Shown: positions 45,001 to 56,400, numbered from the stretch's first letter. The stretch is 64,000 bases of DNA from Plasmodium coatneyi (GCF_001680005.1 NC_033564.1:1674001-1738000), one strand, 5' to 3'. Made by a program: numbers and translations. Notes: generated by a model from the sequence alone, not told the origin.

Positions 45001-47977
45001 CCCTGAACCCTGAATCCTAAACCCTGAACCCTGAACCCTAAACCCTGAACCCTAAACTCTAAACCTTAAACCCTAAACCCTAAACCCTGAAACCTTCCTT
45101 CCTTCTTTTCTTTCTTTCCTTTTCATTCGTCCTTTTTTCTTTCCTTTTCTTTCGTCCTTTTTTTTCTTTCTCGTTCGTCCTTTTTTTTTCTTTCTCGTTC
45201 GTCCTTTTTTTTTCTTTCTCGTTCGTCCTTTCTTTTTTCTTTCTCTTTCGTCCTTTCTTTTTTCTTTCTCTTTCGTCATTTCTTTTTTCTTTCTCTTTCG
45301 TCCTTCTACATTGCTTCCCCACCAAAGCAGCTAAATACCAGGCCATATTGTTGTTCTTATACCATGAACCCTTAACCTTAAGTGTGAAATCCTACACACA
45401 CCTCTAAATTGCGAAATCCTACACACATACACCCCTAAAATGCGAAATCCCACATATACCCCAAGTGTGAAACCATATACTCCTTTACTCATTCATTCAC
45501 ACTTTTTTTTTTTTTTTATACACCCTTCGGGTGTAGCACCCGCCTGCGGTGGCTAAAGTAGGAGGCCACATTGTTGTCCTTACACCCTGAAACGCGGACC
45601 CCAAAACGCGGAATTCTACACCCCTAAATGGGAAATCCTACACACATCTTAAATACGAAATGCCACATCCCCCCCTACTGATTCATTCACCTTTTTTTTT
45701 TTTTTTTTTTTTTTTCTTTTTTTCTTCTAAAAATAATTTTCTTTTTTCTTTTTTTCTTTTTTTCTTTTTTTTCTTTTTTTCTTCTAAAAATAATTTTCTT
45801 TTTTCTTTTTTTCTTTTTTTTCTTCTAAAAACAATTTTTTGTTTTTCTTTTTTTTTTCCTTTAAAATGTATCGTATTTGGTGCACCTTAATTAAGGGTGT
45901 ACCCTTTCCTCAAGATGCACCTTTATTCCTTCAGAAGTTGTTCCTTACCTTGTTTCGATGATCCGGCAGATTCTTCTGGTTGTTGTATTTTTGGAAGATT
46001 ATCACTCTGGCCTGTTGCAGTAAGGTCGTTCCTGGCTAGACTCTCTTGAGCCTTCCGAAATTTTTCGTCCCATATTCTATTTATTTCCTTCAATAATTCT
46101 ACTATAACCTTATCGACCCCTCCTTCCTTCACTTTCTCCTTCGCTTTATTTAATACATGCTCCAACTCATTATTCCCCCCCGTTTCATTATCTTCCTCTA
46201 GGGACAGGTCTTCATTGTCCTGTCCTGCGGTGGTGACTTTTATTTCTAATTGTTCTAAGATTGCTGAGTCCAATTCCCCTTCCGCTGGGCAAATGCTCTT
46301 CTCTTGTCCCTTCTCACTTATTTTGTGCAATTTGCTCTCTCCTTTTTCTACTTTCGGTAACCCAACACCCTGTGGGTCTGGAATATGAAAATCATCTATT
46401 CCCTTCTTAATTGGATCCCACATTAACCTGTTCCCCAATTTTAAACTTCCGAAATCCACATCCTTACAGAATTGATTCCCACCGTTAAGACCCTCACTTC
46501 TCCTTATATCCTGCACCTTACTATGAACGAATGCAGCAACTTCCTTTAATTTACAATGCTTCCCTAACATTTTTACCATAGTTACTTTACCTATAAGACA
46601 TCTATAATAAGAGTGTAGGTCCTTTTCATTCTGTGTTATGTCCTTCTCTTCACTTTTTTCCCATTCGACCTTTCCGGCCTCATATTTTTTCTTTAATCCA
46701 TCCATCCAAAGAAATATTCTTGCTAGAATTTTACATAACTCATATTCCATGTCCTTCTTATTCCCCAACTTGGAACACATTTCTTCATCCTCCGCTCCAT
46801 CCACCTCTATATTATACATCATATCTCGGGAGTGTGCCTCCAACTCTCCCCATATTTTTGTCTATAAGAGTGCATTAACATAAGTACACATATATATTTT
46901 TTTTTCCTATTTAAACTTTACTACAAATCCTTTTTTATTATGTTATTTTTATATTATTATTTTACGTTTTCTTTATATTTAAAGAGTTCATTTACCCCGA
47001 AGTTGTCCAAATCTCCCACTTTCCCTGCCCTTATCCATCTTTCCAATAATTGGCTCATGAACTTAAACTGTTGCGTGGTCATTATTTTTGGTTGCGGTGT
47101 TGCTGCTGCACTTGGATGCTGTTCTGCTGCTTGATGTTGACCGTTTTCTGTTTTTTCTGCACTTGTAGTCATAGCACCACCATTATGTTGGAGACCTAAT
47201 TTGATTAGAGGATCATCCTTCTCCTGACATTTATCCTTCGGTGTTTGATTTTCCCCTATTAAGTCCATAACGTTCGGATTCGTATTCATAAGTCCAAGAA
47301 TATTTTGCAGCAGATTGAGCTGATCATCCACTATTTTCATACGCTTCAACTCTTTATATTCGCATACTTTACATTTACCTTGCCCCTTAAGTTCTGCGCT
47401 CGTACTCTTCATTTCATCAAATATAGTATGTATAACCTCCTTCTTATTGCAATGTTTAGATAAATACGTGGCTGCCCATAAGTTCATTATTGTACAATAC
47501 ACATAATCCTCAATTAGCTCATTAGCAGTTCCGTTTCCACATTTTTTGACTCCATTTCCTCTTATTTTTAGCAAATTCTTAACAAGGAAGGTGCACACTT
47601 CTTTCTCGTTGTCCGTATTTATCTTCTGCCTTTCCTCCTTCATTGTTTGGCATATTCCGTCAGTAACTTCATCACTATCGTCCTCATTCATTTCTTGAAC
47701 AAATGCATTCACCCATTGCATTATTCTCAGGTATAGTTGTGTCTATAAATGAAAATAATAGGTTTACATATACATCCTTTGCATATCATATACCACTCTT
47801 CATACAAATAGATAACATCACCTGGTACGGGGACACATCCACACTGTACATACAGCCTATATTATACTATTATACCTCTCCCGCCTTCCTGCTACTATCA
47901 CTAAACCCTTCTTCCTTCAACCATTTCTTCCTTAATTCGTCAAATTCTGCGTCTGGTTCCATTTTTACATTACCCAT
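39028..47977 (-). CDS. SICAvar: SICAvar variant antigen gene A (10 exons, complete)
   Basis: Exons are 47977-47876, 47742-46996, 46861-45949, 43860-43757, 43581-42978, 42347-42241, 42089-41403, 41271-40278, 40131-39686 and 39501-39028. All junctions keep frame; total 1725 residues. Exon 1 (MGNVKMEPDAEF) has no signal peptide, usual for SICA. Exons 2-3 are alpha-type Cys domains (VCTFLVKNLL, CTIMNLWAATYLSKHC; YYRCLIGK). Exons 4-5, 6-7 and 8 are three beta-type Cys domains with ACEYIVKGLKHIYKI, LNAYADK, GISHAF and CFECKR. Exon 8 ends in a Thr/Ser/Pro stalk. Exon 9 is Gly/Pro-rich with a membrane helix (~1546-1568, ending YLLWK). Exon 10 is the basic SICA cytoplasmic domain (DIHLEVLNECQ, STKEDFFEIL) plus acidic repeats. 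SICA proteins are exported to the infected red cell surface and switched for antigenic variation. Intron 3 (2088 nt) is packed with repeats. Confidence 0.9.
42440..42955. repeat. Intron 5 repeat of SICAvar A (CTTGTCCGGTT family)
   Basis: Some 25-30 degenerate copies of CCCTTGTCCGGTTxxx on the + strand, spaced 15-20 nt, with variants CCAGTCTCC and CCGGATCC. It fills most of intron 5 (42348-42977). In the pre-mRNA it reads as purine-rich AACCGGACAAGGGG. The lack of stop codons makes long spurious frames on the + strand (42427-43019). The same family occupies part of intron 3. Confidence 0.75.
43915..44330. repeat. Polypyrimidine then polypurine tract in intron 3 of SICAvar A
   Basis: A TTCC/TTTC-rich stretch (43915-44100), then an AAGG/AAAG-rich stretch (44108-44190), a short mixed piece, and TTTTCC again (44250-44310). 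Adjacent Y and R blocks could pair in the transcript or form triplex-prone DNA. No coding content. Confidence 0.6.
44345..44645. repeat. Intron 3 copy of the CTTGTCCGGTT repeat family
   Basis: About 15 degenerate copies of CCCCTTGTCCGGTTGGA-like units, same orientation as the intron 5 array at 42440-42955. Together the two arrays are direct repeats flanking exons 4-5 of SICAvar A. Confidence 0.75.
44709..45095. repeat. Telomere-like heptamer array in intron 3 of SICAvar A
   Basis: Degenerate CCCTAAA / CCCTGAA units on the + strand, most regular at 44925-45095. Plasmodium telomeres are GGGTT(T/C)A, so this is interstitial telomere-like sequence. The gene is on the minus strand, so its pre-mRNA carries GGGUUUAGGG runs. 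From established knowledge, such repeats are typical within and near P. knowlesi SICAvar genes. Confidence 0.85.
45096..45305. repeat. Tandem repeat, ~24-25-nt TTTCTTTC + TCGTTCGTCC unit
   Basis: About eight copies of a unit combining TTTCTTTC with TCGTTCGTCC, differing mainly in T-run length. It lies directly against the telomere-like array in intron 3 of SICAvar A. Confidence 0.7.
45330..45880. repeat. Composite SICAvar intron element (two partial copies)
   Basis: Copy one: CCAGGCCATATTGTTGTTCTTA (45333 on), then CCTACACACATACACCCC / AAATGCGAAAT units (45394-45455), TTCATTCACACTTTTT. Copy two: hairpin 45519-45535, AGGCCACATTGTTGTCCTTA (45572 on), CCTACACACAT / ATACGAAAT, TTCATTCACCTTTT, then CTTCTAAAAATAATTTTC repeated three times (45725-45835). 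It sits at the 5' end of intron 3, next to the exon 3 donor at 45948. Confidence 0.75.
45519..45535. other. 7-bp hairpin TACACCC-TTC-GGGTGTA
   Basis: A perfect inverted repeat with a three-base loop at the start of the second copy of the composite intron element. On either strand it gives a strong stem. Role unknown. Confidence 0.5.
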
Positions 47978-49239
47978 TTTCCCCGGAGTTATTCATTAAG
48001 TGAAAATATTATTCTATTAAATATTATACATAACACACTTACTACATCCATATTATCATTCTACAAGTGACTGACTTGCTCATTTCCAGGAAGTAGTATA
48101 TGTGCGGAATTTTTCACTTTTTCATTCATTTTTTTCACTACTTTTGTCGTTCCTTTTTTTCCTTTTTTCCTTTTTCCTTCACTCTTTTGCTGCTTTTTTG
48201 GGCTCCTTTTTTTATTCATTCTTTAAAACCAACATTATAGTGCATATATTTTGATACATTACTTCCGTTACATTATTTTCTTTTTTTTCATTTTTTTATT
48301 CTGTTCCTAATACAAGATTTGCACTTAAGCTTAATACAACTTCCTCCGTGGGAAGATACCTTTCAGATGATTTTGTTATAAATTAATCTTGAAGAACAAA
48401 TTGTTCACGGAAGGAAAAAAAAATTGTTTACAGGAAACTAGAAGAAAGTTGAATCCATCCATCTTACCACCTTATTTTCCCGTTTTTCCTTTTTTCCTTT
48501 CTCTTTTATTAAAGAACGAATTTACATAGAATAAATTTGTCAGGAAAAAATTTGCACCCTTCCATATTTATTACCATACATATATTACCTTAATGAGAAG
48601 AAAAAAGAGAAGGAAAGGAATTAAGCAACTTCCACTGCTTCTTACCTTTCTTCTTCTGTTTTTTCTTTTCCATATTTCCACTTTAAAAAAAAGAAGAAAG
48701 AATTACTCACTTCTCTTATTTTTCACTTAAAACTTTCTTCTTTTCTTTCCACCCTTTTTCTCTTCTCTTTTCACTCCCTTCCTTACATACACTATACATT
48801 CTTCTATCGAAAAGAAGAACAGGAAATACCCACCTTTTATTCCTTTTCTCTCAATTCATATTTCATATTAATTCATTCTCCTTCTTCTTCTTTTAATTTT
48901 CCCTTTTTTTCTTTTTTTTCTTAACTTCCTTCCCTTTAATTTTTTTAAAAAAAAAAGAATGAAAGAAATCATCCTTCCTTTCCTCACATGCAGGTACATT
49001 CTTTTCAAAAAATGAAAAAAAGGCAGGAAGGAACTATCCACCTTTCCTTTTTCCTCAAAGCGAGCAACCTTCCGTTTTTCATCACCCATACAATCTACCT
49101 ATGTATTCTTCCTTGCATCCTCCTCAAAAAAAGAGAACGAAACTCCCCTTCCCATACACTCCTTCCGTTCATCTAACAAGACAAAAAAATTATCCTTCCA
49201 AATTTTTTATGCATTCTTTTAAAAAAAAATAAGAAAGGG
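47978..49239 (-). promoter_or_regulatory. Upstream region of SICAvar A (probable promoter and 5' UTR)
   Basis: 1.26 kb between exon 1 and a telomere-like array. It is dominated by TTCC/TTTC pyrimidine stretches broken at irregular ~60-100-nt steps by short A/G blocks such as AAAAAAAAGAAGAAAG (48686), GAAAAGAAGAACAGG (48809), AAAAAAGGCAGGAAGG (49016) and AAAAAAAGAGAACGAAAC. A comparable pattern lies upstream of SICAvar B at 56890-57580. No gene is seen. The promoter call is inferred from position only. Confidence 0.4.
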
Positions 49240-49560
49240 AATGTTCAGGGTTTAGGGTTCATGGTTCAGGTTTTAGGGTTTAGCGTTCAGGGTATAGGAA
49301 CGGGATTTCGGCTTTAGGGTTTAGGGTTTAGTTTTCAGGGTTTAGTGTTCAGAGTGTAGGTTCAGATTTTAAGGTTCGAGGTTGAGGATTAAGGGTTTAG
49401 CGTTTTGTAGTTGAAAGTTTACGGATTAGGGTTTGGGTTCAGGGTTTAGGGTTCAGGGATTAGTGTTAAGGGTTTAGGGTTTAGAATTCAGAGTTTATGT
49501 TTGAGAGTTTAGGTTTCACGGTTTAGGACTTAGCGCTTTCTGTTTAGGGTTTAGGGAAGA
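49240..49560. repeat. Telomere-like array, G-rich on + strand
   Basis: Degenerate GGGTTTA/GGGTTCA heptamers (for example TTCAGGGTTTAGGGTTCA at 49246-49264). The orientation is opposite to the CCCTAAA array at 50161-50345. It lies between the SICAvar A promoter region and the orphan tail-repeat block. Confidence 0.85.
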
Positions 49561-49616
49561 TCGCGTTGCTTCTAGGGAACATGTTTCCATGGTAGAAGTG
49601 TTTGAGGGATGTGTTC

Positions 49617-50160
49617 CTAAGGAGCACGTTCCTTAGAAACAAAGTCTTCCTCTCGAAACCCTAAACCCGGAACTTGAACATTGATTCTGTTCCTCAGGAA
49701 CAACTTCTGTAGGAACATATTCCTTAAGAACATCAAGCCTAAACCCGGAACTTGAACATTGAATGTGTTCCTTAGGAAAAGAGTGTTCTTCCCTAAAACC
49801 GGAATCTGAAATTTGAGTTCGTTCATTAGGAAAAGAGTCTTCTTCCCGAAGCCCGGAATCTGGGCGTGGAAACTGTTCCTTAGGAACAAAGTTTTCCTCC
49901 CTAAACCCGGCATCTGATCTTTGGACCTGTTCCTTAGGAATATCTTCCTTAGGAACAAGGTCTTCCTCTCTAAACCGGATATCTGACCTTGGAACCTGTT
50001 CTATAGGAACATCAACCATACAAACATCTTCGTTATAAACACATTCTACCAAAACGCTAACCCTAAAACCTAAACATGGAATCTGTTCCCTACGAACACC
50101 TTCCTTAGAAGCATCTTCCTTAGGAACATTTTCCAGAGGAATAATGTGTTCCTCCCTAAA
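49617..50160 (-). pseudogene. Orphan block of SICA cytoplasmic-tail repeats
   Basis: Reads on the minus strand as acidic tail repeats (LGFREEHIIPLENVPKEDASK, FREENFVPKEQFPRPDSGL and similar), open from 50199 to 49633 in one frame, with another frame carrying further repeats to 49617. It lacks the conserved core (DIHLEVLNECQ) and any acceptor-exon structure. It lies beyond the stop of SICAvar B, separated from it by a telomere-like array. Most likely it is a detached or duplicated piece of a SICAvar last exon. Confidence 0.65.
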
Positions 50161-50345
50161 CCCTAAAACCCTGAAACCTGAACCCTGAACCATAAACACT
50201 AAACGCTGAACCCTGAAATCCTAAAACCTAAATCCTGAAAATCTAAACACTGAACCCTAATCCCTAATCCCTAAACACTGAACCCTAATAACTAAACCCT
50301 AATCACTGAACACTAAACCCTAAACCCTGAAACCCTAAACCCTAA
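50161..50345. repeat. Telomere-like array, C-rich on + strand, between tail-repeat blocks
   Basis: Degenerate CCCTAAA/CCCTGAA/CACTGAA heptamers. Both ends run directly into SICA tail-repeat codons: the GGGTTTAGGG of the array becomes the Gly-Phe-Arg codons of the coding repeat on the minus strand. Confidence 0.85.
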
Positions 50346-50466
50346 ACCGGAACATGGAATCTCTACCTTAGGAACATCTTCCTTAGGAACAAAGTTATCC
50401 TCGCTAAACACACAATCTGAACTTGGAACCTGTTCCTTAGGAACATCAACAATAGTAAGTTGTTCA
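50346..50466 (-). pseudogene. Frame-shifted continuation of the SICAvar B tail
   Basis: After the stop at 50467, tail-repeat codons continue in another frame (VPNEQLTIVDVPKEQVP, FSEDNFVPKEDVP). They end in a stop within telomere-like sequence near 50313. Relative to other repeat copies, one extra base inside the FREED codons just before 50480 moves gene B into the frame that ends at 50467. Confidence 0.6.
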
Positions 50467-53400
50467 TTAGGAACAAAGTGTTTCCTCCCTAAACCCGGAA
50501 TCTGAACATGGAACCCGTTCCTTAGGGGCAACTTCCTTAGGAAAAAATTCTTCCAGCCTAAACTCGGAATCTGAACATGGATCGCGTTCCTTAGGAACAT
50601 CAGCATCAGAAACATTTTCTCCTTTTATGAACTCATTTACCATAAATTCTTGAACCAATATTTCAAGAAAGTCTTCCTTCGTCGAATGCAGATCTTCTCT
50701 TTGACATTCGTTTAAGACTTCTAAATGAATATCCATAATCATGCGGCGACGCGCACTACGACGACGACGAGCACCTCGTTTCTTCCTCCTTTTTTTAGGA
50801 GTAGAACGAGGTTTGCGTTCCTTTACTAAGGTATATCCTTCTGGAACATCTTGATCCGCATGGTCAACAATCTGCTGTTCTAAGGGATGTGGACCACGGA
50901 TTTTAGTAGCTCTTGGATAACGCTTTCTTCCCTTACCAAGCTTACCAAAGTACTGAACAAAAAAAAAAAAAAAAAAAAAAAAAAGGGAAAGAAAATGTTT
51001 CTTTAGTAGGGGTGCGAAATGTTTGATCACACGCAACAGTAATTACTACTTCAAACCCAAGTGTCAAATCTCTTACACGCGCACCCTAAAATGCGAAATC
51101 CTACATAAACCTTTACTCACTCATGCATTCACCTTAATTTTTTTTGTTTTTTTCTCTTTTCTTTTCTTCTAAAAATAATTTTTTCTTTTTCCTCCTTCTT
51201 GCTTCCTTCTTTTTTTTTTTTTTTTTCTTATTATTATTCTTCTTTTATTCTTTTAATTCTTTTTTTTCTTTTCTTATATATTTTTTCCCCCTTTTTCGTT
51301 GTTTCTTTTTTTTTTTTTTTTTTTCCTTTAAACTTCTTTTACTTACCTTCCAAAGGAGATAGGTCATAGCAGAAACACCAATGAAGACGGGAATGGTAGG
51401 AAGGTATGGGATAAGGAGGTCAAAATGGTTGACCATCTCGTCAGTAATCGGAAGAACGGAAGCGTTGGCTCCGCCAGCGTTCCCTGAATGAGCACTAGCT
51501 GTACCACCTCCTGAAGCACCTCCACCAGGAGCAGGTTGTTGAACACCATCTGCAGAAGGGTGTTGTGCTTCAGTAGGAGCAGGTTGTGTTGTTTGGGTCT
51601 CAGTTGCTGCGGGGGGAGCGGCTGGACCACCAGCTGGGACACCTCCACCGAATGCGTCCCGCGAGTCATTAATATCTTCATAAATATAAAGGACTCGTTC
51701 CTCTTTTCCCGGAAGTTCCTCTGGAGGATCAGGGGGTGATGGGTCGTCCGTTTTACCAGTACCCGTTTCACCTACATTAGGACCCAAACCTGTATGTGTA
51801 CCTAAAGTGTTAATAGGGGTAGCATCAACCATAGTCGTGTCTGCAGCTTTACCTGTGGTAGTCCAAGTGCCTCCACGTTCGTAAATATCACCGTCAGAGG
51901 AATTATGCTTTGAAGGGTGATCCTCCAAAGGAAGGATTTTATCAAGCATTTCCTCAGTTAGTTCATTCATAGGAGGTAATTCTGTCACTTCCTGTTTGTT
52001 CCCAATCTTAGATTCTGCTTGCTCCTGTGATTTCTTTGGTACAGGTTGAGGGGCGTCCGTTTTTTTAACTTCAGACTTCTCTACTTTCAGCTCTGGTGCC
52101 TTACTTTCACCCAACAATTTTTCACTCTCCTTTTCAATTTTGTTTACTATTTCCTGAACATCCTGCGCCCCTTCGCTATCCTTCCTTGCTTTACTACATG
52201 ATTCGTCCCCAATTCCTTTGTACATTTTTCCTAGCGTACTCCCCTGCTTCTTCATTTCTTCTATAATTAGCCCATATACACTTTTTCCATTTACGTTCAG
52301 ATCACCGAATAGATCATATCTACATTTACTACATTCTTCCATTGTATCGTTCTTTTCGCACAGTTCATCCATTTTTTTATGAGCTTGCTCCACAGTTTTC
52401 AGTCCTTCCTTACTGAACTTCGTATAGAAGTGTACCCATGTCTTCAGTACTTCACACCTTAAAAATTCTTTCATCTTCCTATCCGCCTCAGTTTCATTTT
52501 TACCTTCCTTTTTCATTTCCTCAATTCTTCGTGCATTACCTAAAATGAACTTACACCACTCTGTGTTCTGTTTCTCACACGGTCCTGCGCCCTTAGAAGG
52601 TACATTACACTCGTTCGTCCACTCGCCCTCATCATATTTATCCATTTCCTTATGGAAAGTATTCACTATCCTGGTAATTTCCTTCTCTAATGCATCCTAC
52701 AGAGGAAGGTAAAAAATTGTTCCATATGAAATTTGTTAATCCCTATTCCTTATATGATACTTATATGTGTGGGGAAGCATATTCCATGATTATAAGACAT
52801 GCGATACAGTTCTGCAATATTCTTTTCATACTCGATCCTCCTGTTTCATTTCATCTTTATTCTTCTCCTTATACCACTGTTTCTTTAATTCATTGAATTT
52901 CTTCGTTACTGTTTCTTTCGTCCTAAGGGGTATCTTCTTCTTTGGTCCAGAGGTGGACGGTGGCTTCACAGTCTCCTCTGCAATTCTTTTCTTCACTTCC
53001 TGAATAGATGCATCCTCCTGGTCTGCCTCCTGTACAATATTCTTCAACGTGCTTTGTCTTTGTTGTTGCATATTCTGCAACCGTTCCTGCATTCTTTTCT
53101 GTATGTCTGCAGTTCTCCAATTTTCCTTGGAACATGAGTAATTTCTCTCTATTTTTCCCATTTTCCCCTTAATTTCATCATTCATAAGCCACTTGTATAC
53201 ACTGTATAGACCATCATCCTCACATCCTTCGAAGGTTCTAAAGCGTCTTTTATATATACACTCAGAATATTCATCCGGTGACATGGAAGACCCTAATTCT
53301 TCCATAGCGATGAAAGCATAAATAACATCAGCTAAACGCATACAGTGTTCCCCCCCGTAAAAGGATAACCATAGGTTAAAAATTTCACACTTAGCCCTAC

Positions 53401-56400
53401 TGCTAACTTTCCCCGGATACTTGCTCATTCGTGGACCATAGCATTTCTCTCCTTCGTCGCCCATAGTTACAATACTAAGATTCCTTATAAGAACCTTGCA
53501 GAAATTTTTGTCCACTTCCCCCTGGAAGATGCCATATCCGTCGACGAATCCATCACAGATGGCATAGTTCACGCTGCATGTATTGTCACCACTTCCATCA
53601 TCCTTCACTTCTTCAGAAAATATTCTGAATAAGTCCATAACTTCATTTTTTCCTGTTTTCTGTAAGTAAGAACAATATATATGTACGTCTATGTTTCTAC
53701 ATTCATTCCCTCCATATATTCCTATACACTATAAGTCTATATCATTAGCATAGTGCTTCCTTGGTATAAAGGAAGAAGAAAGAAATATATGCTTCCCTTA
53801 CCCAGCGTGTTTGGAATATTTCTTCCATTTTTTCTTTATGGCTCTTATTATTACACTCCTCGTTCTCTATGGAACCAAAATAATGAAACAGCTGTGTTTT
53901 CGCAAGCAGTATGTGTGTATATATAGCTACGTAGGAGCAATACAAATGTTGTAGAGGACAGATGGAAACAACAAATAATGAGAAATGGAGAAAAGGAAGA
54001 TGATAGAGGACGAAATATCGCGTTATAGTTTTCTTCTTACTTAGTTTTAGAAGTATGTCCTGTACTTTCCTCATTTCTCGGGTAACTTCATTAGCTTTAT
54101 CCTTCAATCTGTGACTAATTTCTTCCATTTTTTCCTTTGGAACCTTACGATTCTGGTCATCCTCCGCGTCTTTTCTCTTGCACGCATTCCCTTCACTTAT
54201 TTCCCACATTTTGTTTTTAATGCTCTCATTCATGAACCATTTATTAATATTCCCGAAAGTAGTACCATCCTCCTTTTCGTTCACTGCAAATTCCCCTGTA
54301 TATATACAATTCTCATATTTATTTTGGACAAAGTTCTCGTTTATATTATTTATTGCTTTGAATGCATATTTAACATTCTCCTCAGTTACATTATACTTTG
54401 ACCCATATAGAACTAGCCATAAGTTTAATAGATGACATGGAGCCTTCGGCTTCATAGCGTCCACCCTCCTCGTTATTCCATTATGGGTGTAGGTACTATC
54501 CTTCTTTGTTATTTTCCCTAAATTCCTCATAAGAATTTTACAGAAGCAACTAGGTAAGGTATTCCCGTCGACGCCCTCATTTTCTACGATTTGGTCGCAA
54601 ACAGATGTGAAACCATCCTTCTCATCGTCGTCATTTAATGGCCTGTTGAATTCCTCAAATAAACTATACACCTGCTCGTTATTTGCATTCTAAAAATAGG
54701 AAGGAAACACATGTGTACATATTTATTCCTATATATACTTATGCTTCACCACCACCCCTAACAACCTGCCTTCCACCCTACTACCCCTAACAACCCACCT
54801 ACCACCTTCCTCCTACCAAACACCAACGACCCCAGCAACCTTCCTTCCACCAACCACGACCCTAACAACCTCCATTCTACCACCCCTAACAACCTTCCTT
54901 CTAATGTCCCGAACAATCTTCATTCTAACACCCTAACAATCCACCTACCATCACCCTAACAAGGTTCCTTCAAGCGACCTAGCAGCACTTTTGACATGGA
55001 GAGGAATTCATGTTTCATTTAAATTGCATGTAGAAAATGTACAATTTCCTGTTTGTCTCCTCCCCTTTTTTTCCCCCCTTTTAAAAATTAGAAATCATAT
55101 GGCATTTACCCATTTTTTCTGAAAGAAGTTGTCCATTTCATTGTCCAATGACGAGGGGCCTGAAGGAATGCAGGTAGAAGGTATGCGATGAAGGAAGGTT
55201 GTTAGGGTGATCGTAGGTGGGTTCTTAGGGTTGGTGATAGGTGGAAGGAAGATTGTTAGGGTGGTGGTAGGGTGGAAGGAAGATTGTTAGGGTGGTGGTA
55301 GGGTGGAAGGAAGATTGTTAGGGTGGTGGTAGGGTGGAAGGAAGATTGTTAGGGTGGTGGTAGGGTGGAAGGAAGATTGTTAGGGTGGTGGTAGGGTGGA
55401 AGGAAGATTGTTAGGGTGGTGGTAGGGTGGAAGGAAGATTGTTAGGGTGGTGGTAGGGTGGAAGGAAGATTGTTAGGGTGGTGGTAGGGTGGAAGGAAGA
55501 TTGTTAGGGTGGTGGTAGGGTGGAAGGAAGATTGTTAGGGTGGTGGTAGGGTGGAAGGAAGATTGTTAGGGTGGTGGTAGGGTGGAAGGAAGATTGTTAG
55601 GGTGGTGGTAGGGTGGAAGGAAGATTGTTAGGGTGGTGGTAGGGTGGAAGGAAGATGATGATGAAAGAATGCGTTGGTAACTGTTCCTTCTCCTTCCTCG
55701 TTCCCCGTTCAACTTGTCTTTCTCCTTCTCGGGTTATTTCTTTGTATAACCTGTTCCAGTGGGGGAGGTGTGAGATAGTGATTGTTTAGAGGACTTTAAT
55801 GCTTCAATCTTCTCCCTTATGCAATCTGCTTTCTTTTTATCTTTAGGGCACGATTCTGCGTTCCTTATTATTTGTTCTAAATCTTCATCCTTGGTTATAC
55901 TGCCATCTGCTATTCCTTGCATAATACTTTCCATTTCTTCCTTTGACCAACCTTTCTTAGGATCAACTGTCTTCTGTAAATCTTCAGCCTTATTTTCTTT
56001 TAATAGTTGAATAATCTTTTTATTTTGCTCTGTCCCCTCGTTCACTGTTTTCTGTTCCTTCTTTCCTGCACTGCACAAGCGCCAACTTATTCTTGTACTT
56101 AATACAGTTGCTGAATTCCTTTGTTTTTCCATCCACTCTTCTAATGTTGTCCCAATAAACTTCCCACCGAACTTCATATCTTTAAATTCAACCCAATTGC
56201 ACTTCGTATGGATATCCTCCATTTTAAATGAAGTTACCATTCCTTCTTTAGTTCCTTCAACAATTTCCATAATATCTCTCACATCGCACTTCTTCCTAAG
56301 GATTTCTACCATAGCACCATTTCCTACTATACACCTGAAATATTTCCTCATTTCTTCCTCCTCTGGCGGATCATTCCTTTTTTTTGCCCATTTACCTATT

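Noticed and set aside
44015..45346. Lys/Arg/Glu-rich minus-strand frames (66-129 codons)
   Set aside because: Translations of polypurine tracts and ~25-nt tandem repeats in intron 3 of SICAvar A; no exon signals and wrong phase for the gene.
55241..55656. CRISPR-like regular repeats
   Set aside because: Units are contiguous without unique spacers, in a eukaryotic intron; it is a minisatellite.
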